Shown: positions 9,925 to 23,000 of the stretch, piece by piece
How the letters are laid out: the number at the start of each line of letters is the position of its first letter
Position numbering within the stretch: the first letter of the stretch is position 1
NCBI RefSeq assembly: GCF_910596095.1
Contig: NC_056548.1
Coordinates: 18,252,651 to 18,316,650 of the forward strand
Length of the DNA: 64,000 bases
Source of the DNA: Thunnus maccoyii
Taxonomy: Eukaryota > Chordata > Actinopteri > Scombriformes > Scombridae
Reading direction: 5' to 3'
Translations under genes and position numbers: made by a program
Notes under the pieces: model-generated
Databases searched by the model: none
What the model was told of the DNA's origin: nothing
The model's input: only the letters and a program-made list of their open reading frames with translations

Positions 9925-12900
9925 ATGAGTGGCCATGGCTCATCTTCAGAAAAGGGAGTCAATACTAGTCTAATATGTCAAGAGAGTTATGTCTGTGGTG
10001 GCTCTGAGGAGGCTGCATTTGAGTGTGATGAATGCAAAAGCTTGCAGTGTGTTCGTTGTGAGCTTGAGCTCCACAGCCAGGAGCTTCTCAAGAGCCATGA
10101 GCGGGTTCAGATAAGTCCAGGGCATGTCCCTTATTGTGACAACTGTAAAGGTGGTAACGGAGACAATGGCAAACGCCATAGGTCAGTGGTCCGCTGCCAG
10201 AACTGCAAAGTTAACTTGTGCCAAGACTGTCAGAAACGCACGCACAGTGGAGGCAACAAGAAGAAACACCAGCTCACATCTTATCCTCCACCACCAAAAC
10301 CTGCCGAGGTCAGCTCTGTCCAGACATCTGTGCAGCCTGCTGTCCAAATAGCTGATGAGACCAGATCTCAGAAAGCAAAACTCCAGGAGAAGATATCTAG
10401 TTTTCTTCTGGTTGATGAGAATGAGGAAATGCAGGTATGTTGTGCAAAAGTGACACTTTTGCTTAGACTTCTAAATTTATTTTGATAACACATAACATCC
10501 CTTGCAAACTCTTCTTGTTCTTTCCCAGATAAAAGATGAAGCTGCATTTATAAAGAGTCTGAATTGCACAGCTGACCAGCTGCTGAAGGTGGTGTCCATC
10601 TTTGGTAACACGGGAGAGGGCAAATCTCACACCCTGAACCACACATTCTTCATGGGCAGAGAGGTGTTCAAGACCTCTCCCACACAGGAGTCCTGTACAG
10701 TGGGTGTGTGGGCAGCGTTTGACCCCATCCATAATGTAGTGGTCATCGATACAGAGGGTCTGCTTGGGAACAGTTCCAAACAGGGCCAGAGAACCCGTCT
10801 CTTGCTCAAGGTGCTCGCCATCTCTGACCTCATCATCTACCGCACCCACGCCGACCGTCTCCATGATGACCTCTTCAAATTCCTTGGGGACGCCTCTGAG
10901 GCCTACTTGAAGCATTTCACTAAGGAATTGAAGGCCACGACAGCCCGCTGCGGCCTGGATGTCCCACTGTCCACCTTGGGCCCTGCTGTGGTGATCTTCC
11001 ATGAAACAGTTCATACTAAGTTGCTCGGTTCAGGTATGTATCCAGGCAAAACATCTTAACAGGTCTGTTGCTAATAAGTCCTACTGTTGATGTGTGGAGT
11101 GTAATTACTTCATCTGTTACACAAATGCTGGACAAGTCAAACCTTTTAATAGAATTTTATCTTGAAGCTTCCTTAGAGGAACAGCACATTGTGACTGTAT
11201 CAAAATGAATGTAGTCTGCATCACTATAAAGGATGAGTGGCAGTGCCTACAGGTTAAACAGAGATAATTACAGGAAAGCAAATATTAGCTTGCTGTGTTT
11301 CTGGGGGTAGCAATCAGCATTCCAACTTTTTGAGAAAGGTGTAAACATTACTTTTTAGGCTAAAAAGAAAACTGTGCATTCAGTGTCTGAAGTCAAAAAT
11401 GACACATATTTACGGCTGCAGTCAAATACTTGAATGGCCATACCTGTTATTTTGCATATTTTAGTCCTGTTGCTGCAGTCGTACTTCATGTTACCTTCCA
11501 CCTCTTTCCAGTGGATGCTTTAGTCATTCCAGGTTTTTAAATAACTTCCAGGCAGCCAGTGTTTTCTATTTATTTTGCTACAGAGTGAGAATAGACTTGC
11601 AGAGACTAGTGAGCATCACGTCTGTTTTTTATTGTTATCCGAGTTACATTATCGCTGCTGTTGTAAATGCAAGTTATTTTTAAAAAGCCTGTGCTGTGAC
11701 ACGCCCCGGGAGCATGCTAGTCAAGACGCATGCCACATAACTACAACATATGTGGTCTGATTCCAGTGACGCGCCTTTGTTGCTTATCATTCTCTGTCTC
11801 TCTCTCTCTCCCCCAGTTTCCTGTCATCTCTCTATTGTCATTATTTGATAAAAGCATAGAATGCCCAAAAAATACATATTAAAAGAAAGTTTGCACCCCA
11901 TTGCCATGCCCTACAAAACCTGATATTCAGTGTGATGCATTACCTAACCCAAATAAGTTTCAAGTCTCTTAAAACAGATTTTCAACAAAACAAAAACACA
12001 TTTAAGATACATTAGGACCTTGGAATGTAAAGTACACATGATTTGTAGTGAATCCACTAAAACATGAAGGAATACTGGTGTGAGCCTTCAAGACTTGGGA
12101 CAACAAACTTGAGGCAAATGAAAGAACTACATTTTAAGCTTTATTAAGTATGCTCGGCTGATGCTTTACACTTTTATATTTCAGGAACATGTGGTATTTA
12201 GCTCTCACATATCATAACGGATACTCTGAATCACAACATTTTTAGAATTGTGTTGTATCTGATGTACTGATAGATATATGCTAATGGATTATTTACAGTG
12301 TATTCGGATTACAATCCATGGTAACCTCTCTATCTGTGTTTTGTTTTTCTAGAGAAGTCATCCGAGTCAGTAGATCGGCTGCTTTTGGAGCGCTTCAGGA
12401 AGCTTTCTCGTTTCCCAGAGGCCTTCAGCTCTGTCCAGTACTGGGGCACACAGACTCTGAGCCCCCCTACTGACTTTCTTGGCCTGCAGAGTAAACTGGA
12501 GCAGCTCCTTGATAACAACGCCACTCGTTCCCCACGCACCCCTGTGGTCATCTTCAAAGCCCTGCAGGTAGGGCTGTATATAAAAATCAGCTACCTTCAA
12601 ACATGCCTCAGACTGGCTGGCTATTATAAAGCCAATAGTGAACTGAGGATGATTGTTTTTCAGTTTTTAATGCTCAAGGTTTAACTTTATTCATTTAATG
12701 TAATTATCTGCCGGTCCTTGATTTCCCTACAGGCATTAAGTGAGCGCTTCAATGGGGAAATTGGAGATGAGCTGGTAGCTCACAGCTGCTTCTTTCCTGA
12801 TGAGTACTTCACTTGCTCCAGCTTGTGCCTCAGTTGTGGGTCAGTACCTATTAAATTTTTAAAAATGTTTTGCTTAATTATCTCTCTGTCAATCTCTTGC

Positions 12901-15900
12901 TGACTTTAATTCTGATTTATAACTTGAATCTCAGATCCGGTTGCAAGAACAGCATGAACCACTTAGCAGAAGGAATGTGCCATGAGGCGAAGCATCGTTG
13001 TCGTTATTCTGTTCAGTACGATAATCGCATTTACACCTGTAAGGTAAGCACAGAGGTTCACGTATGTTGCTAAGATAGAATTGAGCATTCACTCTTTACC
13101 AGTTCCGCTGTTATTACTCATTTCCTTTGACTGACGAATCTAAAGGTAAAATCATTGTGTGTTGCGCCACCTCAGGCTTGCTATGAAGGGGGGAAGGAAG
13201 TGCTAGTTGTCCCAAAGACCTCAGCGTCCTCAGACTCTCCATGGATGGGTCTTGCCAAATATGCCTGGTCTGGGTGAGTAGTAGGGGAATGACCTGCGGG
13301 GTCAGGGCGTAACTGGGCTTGGGTTAGGCTTATGTTACCTTTACACAGCCTAATTTTAGCACTGGTGTTCCAGACACTGACCTAAAATCACACAAACCTA
13401 CATATCCTTCAGCTACCAGATACAAATGTATTACATTTGTATTTCCACAGAGACTAAGTAGTACATTTGCATTTATTTATGTATGTTCAGGTATGTTATT
13501 GAATGTCCCAACTGTGGAGTGATCTATCGGAGCCGTCAGTATTGGTATGGGAACCAGGACCCTGTGGATACAGTTGTTCGCACTGAGATCCAGCATGTAT
13601 GGCCAGGGGTAAGAGAAACAAGCTTCTCAGTCTAATTATTTGATATAGGCTGTAATTGCCTTATTATCTATAATAGGGCAGACCTAGAATTATCTACCTT
13701 TTTTATGGTAAAAATTTGGTCTCTGTTTTTTGCAGTCGGATGGCTTTTTAAAGGACAATAGCAATGCAGCACAGCGTCTTTTGGATGGAGTCAACTTGGT
13801 AGCCCAGTCTGTGTCAGAGCTCAGTGTCAAGCCTGCCAAGGCCGTCACCTCTTGGCTGACAGATCAGATCGCCCCAGCCTACTGGAAACCCAACTCCCTC
13901 ATCTTGGTGAGTGACACACACAACCCCGCCCTCAGCCACCCACCACCAACAGCCAAGTCAACACTTTTGTGTCCTGAGTGATGTTTACTGTCTGTGGTGT
14001 TCTGTGCCTATTACACAATCTATGTTTGCCAGTCACAAGATAAAACTTGGACAGACACAGTATGCGTTCTAGCTCAGCTCTGGTCAATAACAACCTGTAT
14101 TGTTATTGTTTTTGTCTTGCACAAGGTGTGCCATAAGTGTCACACAGTCTTCCAGGACAACGACACCAAACATCACTGCCGTGCCTGTGGAGAGGGTTTC
14201 TGCGATGGCTGCTCTTCCAAAGCTGCACCCGTCCCTGAGAGAGGCTGGGGTCTTGCCCCTGTCAGAGTCTGTGACATCTGCTTCGAGCAGAGAGCTTCAT
14301 ACGCAGGTACACACACTCTCAGTAATGCCAAATGTCCCCCGTTGTTCCCCTGTGTGTGTGTGTGTGTGTGTGTGTCATGAAGCCATTTAACATTTGGGTG
14401 AGCTGTAACTTTAGCAAGGGTTTTTGTCCTTATGCAGAGCTACTGGAGGCAGAGCTTGAGGAGGAAGAAGGTGGAACTCTTGCCAGAAAGGTCGGAGAGG
14501 CGGTGACCAACACCATAGGGGTTGTAGTCACTGCTATTGACATCCCACTTGGTGAGTGTTGCCCAAATCAAAACCTAAAGGGAATTGTTATGTAACAGGA
14601 ACAAATGACCCAGTAAATGTGAGTGTATGGACACATTGCCCTCTGGTGGCAGAGGTGTACCATTCTTATTTACAGTAGGAAAGAAAAACAGGAAGGTCTT
14701 ATTTCTAGTATGAACTTTCAAAGATGTAACGCAGAAGTCTAGCCAGCAAAGCCTCCCTTATAAGGAAAATGAGGTGCCCTAATGGCCTACTTGTAAAAGA
14801 GCTTGTAGCTCACAGGTCTCTGCTCACTCACTGCAAATCTGTCAAATGTCACAGATATTTCAAGGAAAATAAATTACCTATCATATGACTAACCTGGAAA
14901 AATAATCCAAATTAAGAGATTGATTTCCAGCCTGTTTGGTGATGATACAAGAGACTCACATGAATGACAAATGATATATTTCATTAAGCAGATGTTCAAA
15001 TACAGAATTAGTATTTGTCTGTAATTTGTTATTCTTTCCAAAAAAAAAGGTTTATTTGCTAAAAACCGGAATTCTTCTACACACGCTGGCTATAGAAAGT
15101 AAAACTTCCTCGAGCAAACTCTTCATGATGCTCCAGTGGCAGCACTTCATGTACAAGTGCTCTGCTATCTAATGTTTAACATAGACTTCCAGTTCTTGTA
15201 TCTATTGCTCAGTGTTAATTAGTTGTTAGTAGATGACTAGTTACATTCTTCTCAAATGTGTGTTGTAAACTCACTGTTGTACATTTTTTTAAGAGTCAAT
15301 GACCTGAATGTTTAGAGGTTGCTTTTACAGGACATATTATACGTCTGTACATATTTCTCAGTAATTGTACACCGCAGTACTCTCAGTTGCTTCTGTACCA
15401 TCTCCACTCACATAGAGAATGCACTTTGTCTTATAGAAAATTTTTATAACTGCCTATCTGACACATTTCTATTGAGTAAATGTGTATTACATTGAGAAAA
15501 AGAGGTCTGTTCCACTCACATGCAAATCACAAATCATAGCTCCTATTTCAGGTTGTTTCATCCATGTTTTTATCATATTTGGAAAACCTCAAAAAACAGT
15601 TTGTTTAATCTGGAGCCTAAATAGTATGATCATTATACTGCTATGTAAGGTTACTATAGTTCTATATTTACTGCTAATGGGTGTGGATGAATACATTTTT
15701 GATAACCTGATATCCTGCTGAAAACTTCTCCATGTCCAACACCACCCCAAAAATACCACAGAGCAACGTCTGCTCCAATCACAACACTATTAGTCGATTT
15801 ACTTCTAAATCCAAATCTTGTTTCCAGGTGATGTTCATGTTGTCAGCTATTTTTTAAAATTTAGTTTTAGTCTTGTGTCAAATGTCCTTGTTAGTTTTTA

Positions 15901-17336
15901 TCATATTTAGTCAACCTTATCATAATTAGTCAGTGTAATTATTTTAGTATAGTCTTAGTCAATGAAAACTGTTGACATTTATTCTTTATTAGCCGTCAGA
16001 TTATACTGAACATTTCAATCAGTCTAGTTTAGCCAAAGCCAATCATTTTTGTCATTTAAGTTAAACTTATTTCACAAAAGATTTTATCTTATTATCTGAT
16101 GAAAAACATAGGTTGAATAATTAAGAATGCAGCTTTGCAGGAACTGTCTGGTCTGATGGTATCAATTTAAGGAATAAACCCAGACATGGAACATATTCTG
16201 ATTTACATATTTATTTTGAACCAACATGATTCAACAACTGGGTTTCTCATTACTGTGGTGGACTGCCACAGTTTAATTTGCCCCACTACAGTTTCACATC
16301 GGCATCCCCCCTCATATAACTGACACTTGTGACACCAACACGCGTGCGTGCGCGCATGCAAACACACACACACACACACACACTCACACTCACACTCACA
16401 CAAACACACTAACATGTAACCGACACTTGTGCTTACTGACACACACACACACTCTCTCTTTCTCTCATTCACACACACACACACTGTTCTAAACATTTTA
16501 TTAATTTATGTATTTTCTTATCAAGTTATGCAACCCCGCCCCTCTACTCCCCCACCAACTGCATAAATGACCGTTTAACCAACACATATATTCGCTGCTC
16601 ATATTTAGAAAAAAAAACAGTCTATAATATTTTGTTTCCTCTTTTTTGTCAACAAAAATTAAGAGAAATGTTGATAAAGTTTAAATTTTTAAAACTACAT
16701 CTTAGTCTCGTCTTTCTTCATCAACAGTATTGCATATTTATATAGTCACAGTTAGTCTTTAATGGTGTTGGTGCCGTCTCATCATCGTCTCATCTTAGTC
16801 ATGGAAAAAAGGTCATTGACAAACATGTTTAGTCACAATTTTTCTTAACGATATTCACCATATACCAGAGCCAAGGCAGCTAAGAAAAGCAGGGTAGATA
16901 AAGCTAAAGTAAAGCGATACTTATTGAAGTTTAAATACTACAGTATAAAACTAGTATTTTGTCAGCAGGGATGGGGAGCACGATGGAGGTGGCACATACA
17001 AGTACATGTGTGAAATAAATATAAAAGACAAACTGTTATCTTACCACTAGAACCAGGACATGCCTGTTAATGTGTGTGTATTTATGCTATGTGTTGCCTT
17101 CAGGCCTAGTGAAAGACGCAGCCCGTCCTGCCTACTGGGTGCCTGATCAGGACATCCTGTCCTGCCACAACTGCCAGCGTGAGTTCACTGCCAAGCTGTC
17201 CAAGCATCACTGCCGTGCCTGTGGCCAAGGAGTGTGCGACGACTGCTCCCCGGAGCGTCGTCCGGTTCCATCGCGGGGCTGGGACCACCCCGTGCGCGTG
17301 TGCACCAGCTGCAACCAGAAACCTGGAGAACTTTAA
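9925..17336 (+). CDS. zfyve1: Zinc finger FYVE domain-containing protein 1 (DFCP1)
   Basis: Eleven coding exons join in frame to 786 aa (human about 777): 9925-10434, 10529-11033, 12353-12567, 12733-12839, 12935-13043, 13176-13273, 13491-13608, 13736-13906, 14126-14306, 14438-14551, 17104-17336. DFCP1 binds PI3P on ER-derived omegasomes during autophagosome formation and on lipid droplets. Visible domains: a Cys/His-rich N-terminal region (about 20-120), then a GBP-like NTPase domain with P-loop GNTGEGKS (196-203) and DTEG (244-247), a Cys-rich middle, and two FYVE fingers. FYVE1 begins near 606 with KHHCRACGEGFC and ends with RVCDIC. FYVE2 occupies about 718-786 with WVPD, KHHCRACGQGVC and RVCTSC. 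The first FYVE has WKPN in place of WxxD, as I recall for the human protein. All splice sites are GT-AG and all phases match. The last intron (2.55 kb) carries microsatellites. No defect is seen. Confidence 0.96.
14351..14375. repeat. (TG)n microsatellite in zfyve1 intron
   Basis: About twelve TG units lie 45 bases downstream of the donor of the FYVE1 exon. Apparent open frames across it are low complexity. Confidence 0.9.
14552..17103 (+). other. zfyve1: Last intron of zfyve1
   Basis: This 2.55 kb GT-AG intron separates the acidic linker exon from the FYVE2 exon. It is AT-rich. A tract at about 15840-16130 and 16640-16860 contains repeated variants of TTAGTC/AGTCATC, suggesting an old degenerate repeat split by the CA-rich microsatellite block at 16361-16485. 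No exon was recognised. Confidence 0.6.
16361..16485. repeat. Compound (AC)n microsatellite block
   Basis: AACACACACA repeats (16361-16382), CACTCA variants (to about 16412) and a second ACAC block from 16439, with a CT-rich bridge. The minus-strand open frame through it encodes only VC/VCV repeats and is not a gene. Confidence 0.9.
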
Positions 17337-19490
17337 CAGGGACGGTCTTCCTTCCTCAGAGCACTAGAAAGAACCACTCACTCACTCAGCTCGCAGTCTG
17401 TCACTGCTATACCTCTGTTACTCAAATGGTTCCGTCTTGTTTCTGTGGAAAGGAAGTTTTTAGTCATATATACAGTAAAGATTTGGGATTTCAGAGTTCC
17501 TGTGGCCTTTGTAGAACAGCCAGAACATGTGAGTTACTTGACTGAGTGTGAAAACTACACTTCCACTCTGATTTAAACACTCAGAGTGAATATTTTAATT
17601 CTTATTGACACAAATCCCTAATTTTACGTTAAATAAGGCTGTTGAGCTATTTTTCTACTATCAGAAAATATGAAAAAAAAAATGTATCATTTAAAGAATT
17701 CTAGTTAGTTGAGAACCCTGTGGGGCTGGTGTGATTAGTTTTCAGCAATTCTTATTATTGAGCATTGTTTCTCTGATGTCGTACGTGTAATGGCCAGGGG
17801 ATATTTTAAATGCGTGCAGGTATAAGTGCAGGATCCATTGCATGCTGTATTGCAACATTTTAGTTTTTTGCACTAAGCCTTTTTCAGCTGTTATAGGCTG
17901 TTGCTTACCATGGCCAAAAACCAGATATCCTGATGATCAAGTAATCTGTCCCAAACTGAGTTAAAATCTACAGTCGGTCGGTCTAGATTTTGGATATCTG
18001 GTGTGCCAAAAAAATCATTCAGGTCACTGTGTCTGTGCTGGTATAATGTTTATATTTTACCATGTAATTTGTGGTTGTATGAAGACATAGAACTATGTTA
18101 GAGGAGTGTACATTTGAAATGTTAAAAAAAAAAAAAATTATTTATGTATTGAAGAAAAAAAATAATACTTATTAGCACTCTGGCATGCATGACAGTCTGA
18201 GACATCCATGGCCTTTTACTTGTTCAGAGGGCGGTCTCTGAATAACCTCACTATCTCTTTTACCAAGCGGCATTTTGATGTACGTGTCATAAACTGTATG
18301 TATTTCATGTTCAAATTTTTATTTTATTGACACAACCACATTTGAGTTGTTTTCTAATATTTAGTGTTGCTGTCTGCTTTGGTGTTTTGAAAATTGTTTT
18401 TTCAGAACCACAGAATATCCAAATTTGTCTCCAAACCAGTTTTACATATTGCATTCACGCCTCCAGGTCTCCGTAGGCACAATCTGACAGGATAAGGACT
18501 CATGACAAAGCTCAACTCATTGATATTCTGTTTCAGCTCTTCACAAAGCTTGTTTTTTTCCGTTATTTTTCATCCGTTATTGAAAGCTATTTTATCGTAT
18601 TTTTGCCTGTTTTTTTTTGTTTTGTTTTGCATTAGTTACGGCTATTTATATACTTTGTAGTGACTGTATGTGATTCACCATTTCTCTCTATATTTATTAT
18701 TATTATTATTTTGTCTTTCAGCATTATACAACAAAAAAAAAACGGATGCTCAAATGTGGCAGTGACAAGATATGGAACCATATTTAGTGACTGAAAGCTT
18801 TAATGAACTTTTTCAAAAGTATGTCTTGCATCATTACTAGTTTTATGTTACTGAGTAATGAGACTGTTACATCTGGATATCATACAAAGCACAAGGTGAT
18901 GCCTTTAACACGTATGCTTGTATTTTATTGTTAAAAAGGAGAAAGGAAAAAAAAAACGAAGGTCTTTGTCGATTGTAAGCTTTGTAGATAAAGTTAATTC
19001 TCCCTTTGCTCCTAACGTGGAACTTTTCGTTCTGATGTCTGGGAAGATGTTGTGTCTGCCTTGTCTGAAAATAGATTTATCTGTCTGAATGTTGCATCAC
19101 ACGTACACACACACACACACCCTCGTCTGAGATTATAATATTGCACAGGATAGAATAGGAAATAGATCATTTCAGATTACATGTACTGGAGTCCATTCCC
19201 ATGCAAATTTGTGAAGTCTGTTGCTTCAAATATCCTTTTCAGTGTTTGAGAATTACACTTTGTGATGTCCAGTTTTTGTTTTATTTGTTTTGTTTTGTTT
19301 TTCAATTAGCCTGGGTGCTATCATGAACACGATTTATCTACAGATTCCAAATCAAGCAGGAATGATTGATACCTTTTTAAACGGTTGGAAATGAACTTGA
19401 AAACTGTGATGCGTGGAAGATGTGTGGAAACCGGTGGAAGATTTGCATAAGATTAAAGTTGTATCAGCTCCCGTCTGTCAAAACATAATC
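17337..19490 (+). other. zfyve1: Probable 3' UTR of zfyve1
   Basis: No open frame or repeat is obvious for about 2.1 kb after the stop. An ATTAAA variant signal near 19453 is followed within about 60 bases by a GT-rich tract (GTGAGTGTGTGTGTATGTGT), the usual arrangement around a cleavage site. A further AATAAA at 19719-19724 is an alternative end. The exact extent is inferred. Confidence 0.5.
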
Positions 19491-19718
19491 TGGAATTGCC
19501 TCCATGTCTTTAATGTGAGTGTGTGTGTATGTGTGTGTTTAAATCTCCCAGTGTCAAACCACTTACTGTACTGTATGTGGGAGGACTAGATCGTGTGCAT
19601 GCCTGTGTGTTATGCTCCTTGCTTCCACTCCTCTCCCAACACTGCAGCTTCAGATAAAGTGAGGGAAAATGATTTCCTTAGTGCTTATCGATGATGTTAA
19701 ATGATTTATAATTATTTT

Positions 19719-19724
19719 AATAAA
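19719..19724 (+). terminator. Alternative poly(A) signal after zfyve1
   Basis: AATAAA within TTTTAATAAATAATG, about 2.4 kb after the zfyve1 stop. It may define a longer mRNA end. Confidence 0.35.
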
Positions 19725-19914
19725 TAATGAATACCAAGCTTCCATGTTGACATTCTGTGCCACTTGCACTGCGTTGGTTTTTAGTACACCAAATAGGGAA
19801 TTGCTCTTGATATATATATCCAAGCTTTAGTAAGGGTCTCTTTAAAAGTGTTGTAATTCAGTTGTGTACAATATAAATACAAGGGAAAACCCTTTAAAAT
19901 AATTTTGACAGTTT

Positions 19915-20051
19915 ACCCCACGAAGCCACGCCCCGTCCGCGTACGCTGTAAATGTATTGGTGCACGAATTCAGCCCGAGCTCTGATTGGTCCATTTCCGT
20001 AGGTTTCCCTCAGAACTGCAAGACGCCGATATTGCGTTACATTGTAGCAAA
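19915..20051 (+). promoter_or_regulatory. dpf3: dpf3 promoter and 5' UTR
   Basis: The stretch before the dpf3 start contains a GC-box/KLF-like CCACGCCCC near 19926, several CpGs and two inverted CCAAT boxes (ATTGGT near 19957 and GATTGGTCC near 19983), but no TATA box at the expected distance. This is the pattern of a dispersed housekeeping-type vertebrate promoter. The spacer to the zfyve1 stop is only 2.7 kb. Confidence 0.6.
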
Positions 20052-20059
20052 ATGGCGGC
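20049..20059 (+). promoter_or_regulatory. dpf3: YY1-type motif over the dpf3 start codon
   Basis: AAAATGGCGGC matches the YY1 consensus AAnATGGCGGC, and the ATG inside it is the dpf3 initiator. YY1 sites over translation starts just downstream of the TSS are a known vertebrate promoter class. Confidence 0.5.
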
Positions 20060-23000
20060 TGTCATTCAGAATCCACTAAAAGCGTAAGTAATTTGGACAT
20101 TGAGGAAATTGTGAATAATTACTTTGTTGCCAACTCGTACGTTAAAATTGGCTTTTCGTGCATGTGATTCTCAGTCGTGTGCATATGTCAGAGGAAGCTG
20201 TCTAAATTCATTTTGTGTACTTCTTGCATGGCAAAGTAGCCTCGTATAGTTCTTTTATTACACAAGATTTGAACATTTAGTGTTAAACATGTGCGGGCGG
20301 CTGCCTGACATTTTTGTCTGCACTAGAAGAGCTTTTCTTCCGCACGGTTTTTGCATTCAACAGAAGAGAGTGTCGTCTTCCTGGGCTGTAAATTTATTTG
20401 GAAAACTGTTGTCGACAACGTGCCTTTCCGCTGCAACGAATAATTAAAAGCCGATTTTCTTCGTGCTCGGTTCAAGGCACAGCGGCGAAATATCATCTGA
20501 CATTCCGAAAGTCGTTTATAGTTGGTGTGAATTGTCGACATGTCAACTTTGGCTCCTCCGAGCGCAGACGTGGTCAGGACCCGGTAAAGCAAGGGAGGAG
20601 GCATTTTGTATTTGCATGCTTGCTGGCGAAATCGACAAGTGACAGCAATCTGAGTCCGCCGTTGGAAAAAACAGTGTCACTCTGTGCTCAGATAGCCTGT
20701 GAAATAGTCATTGTTATCCCTCAACTTCAAAGAAATGCTCCACCTTTTTTTCTCCATTTCTCCTTTGTTCTTCTGTATTGTTTCACCATTTCCACTAGTA
20801 GACATATCACTGTAAGTTAGACACAAGTAGCCTCCTGTTTATAGCCGTTTTATATTAAAACTATCACGTGGCTTTCCTTAAAATGCACATTCACGCGGAC
20901 GCATTTAGTACAGTATGTTTTATATTGATGGGTTGTGATCATCATGGCTCTTTATGGGACTGTATGAAGGTGGAGCAGCCACTCCACTGTGCCTTTAAGT
21001 GGAGGAGTGCTTGAGATTAGCTTGGTCCAGGATCCTGAGCCCATCTGTCAGAGAGAGATGCTCCGACAGAGAGGAAGTGTTGGGCACAAGCAGGAGAACC
21101 ATCTGCTCCTCCATGGAGGTACCCTGGCACCTCCATGGACCGCAGCTTAAGGAGTGGACCACACAACACCTTGCACATCACCCACACTGTTGCTATTGTT
21201 GTTGTGACATTGTTACTACACCTTGAGTAGGATGCAGAGTGATGTTTGCACAGCGGATACCTGATTGTTGTTTTGTCCATTGCATGATGGAATTTTCTGC
21301 ACTTGGTTAGTGAATGGTACGTTTATATAATGCTAAATATTTTAGCCTCATATTCACCAATTTGCACACTCACCCTAGTGTGGGGAGGACAATAACTAAA
21401 CACATAATTTGCAAGGCATGTGTGACTTGGTGATGTGTCTTTGATTGTGTGATATTATGAAAGGCAGCAGGGTAGTTGAGTAGCTACAGATTACTGCCTA
21501 TAATGGTACTGGCCACTCGCAGAGGGCATAGATCTGTCTTGCTTTAATGGCCTTTAGCAAGACAACCCCCCACCTGCATAATCATTGCATGGTTATCAGT
21601 AAAACGCTGTTAGTTAAACGCAAAATTTCTCTTTAATCTGTATTTATGTACTTGCACTTTTCATGCCCGGCTTCATAGATTCTCTGAGTCCATCCAGGGA
21701 ATTACCAAATACAATCACAGCCTCCTTTGTTGGCACATGAACAGCTCAGAGAAGCACTTGATGTTCAAGTGTTCACTGGAAATGCTAAATAAATAATACT
21801 TCGGTGTAATGCCTTCCATTCTCCATCTCTGTTTTTAATAAAAGCAGGATTGTTGGAAAGTACATTTCATTATTGTCTTGTTGGATTATTTCCCACGCAT
21901 GTGTCCCAACAAGCTTCAGTGTGTTTCTGCTGTCGCTGTTTTAGCATTCTGATGTGGAATGTCTCCTTGCTATAAGCTGTGCTTAATGAAGTGTTTCAAT
22001 CTGCTATAATTAGCCTCTGTCTCGGGTTTCTGACTTCATTTCACACGTTTGTCAGATTATAATTAGTCACACTTGACACTAATTGGATGTTGCTCCTGTG
22101 GACCAGTTTGACCTTTTTTTTGTATTAATATGATTCACTTTAGGGAAATGAAATGCTGGTTTGACTTTGTTGTAGAGATGTGGCGGATGAAGCTGCGGTG
22201 TGCAAGCCCATGCATGTTGTCTGTGTGAGGTCTGTCCCTCGTTTGGGCACGAGAGGACAATAATCTCCAGAATCTGATGATTAAAATGGAGTCTGGAATA
22301 TGTAATTAATAAAGAAGCTCATAAAGCTGCTCATTAAAATTGCAGCCACAGCTGGAGTTGTCTGCGGGTTGGACGCATCTTCCATCCACAGCTCTACTAA
22401 CGTTACATCGCCCAGATCTCTCCCAGTCGTCAGCTACCTTGTCATTGGTGTTGAGTAGACTTTGAGTGAGTCAGGCCTGCTGTTTATTGGCACTGCAGTG
22501 TGGAGGTGTATGGTCTGGTTTACTCCTGCCCTCAGTCTAACTGTGTTATTCTGATTGGTGTAATCAGTGGTTGTTGTCAGGATGCAGTCACTCTGTAGGC
22601 CCTCCTCCTCCCCCTCCCTTGTTGTGTGGTAGCTTTAGCTTCCTGTGAAAAAGCAGTGTGCACCTGCAAATTTGTGAAACCTTCTGAACAGAGCAACAAA
22701 GACTGAACTTGTGGTTCCAGATCAAATGTAATCATTTATATTCTCTCTTTTTTTTTTTTTTGCAAGTGCAGATCTCTTTTAAACGCTGGGCCTTTTGTGA
22801 AGTAGTACACTGGGTTTTTGTCTTGACTGCAGAGTCACTTCTCTCCTGCGTGCTGCTCTGCTACAAACTGTAGTTTGTCGTCAGATATGCAAAATGAGTG
22901 TTGACACATGCTCACATTACGGACGCAGCCATGTGACACTGTGAACCGTTGACAGGAACACGCTGATAGCAGAGGCCCCACTGGCCACAAGATTTGCTTT

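Noticed and set aside
10463..11014. 183-codon minus-strand open frame
   Set aside because: Shadow of the zfyve1 NTPase exon on the opposite strand.
16203..16496. Cys-Val repeat open frame on the minus strand
   Set aside because: It is a translation of the CA microsatellite block.
20398..20820. 140-codon open frame in dpf3 intron 1
   Set aside because: No recognisable domain, lies directly inside an intron whose splice sites are clear, and an opposite-strand frame is equally open.
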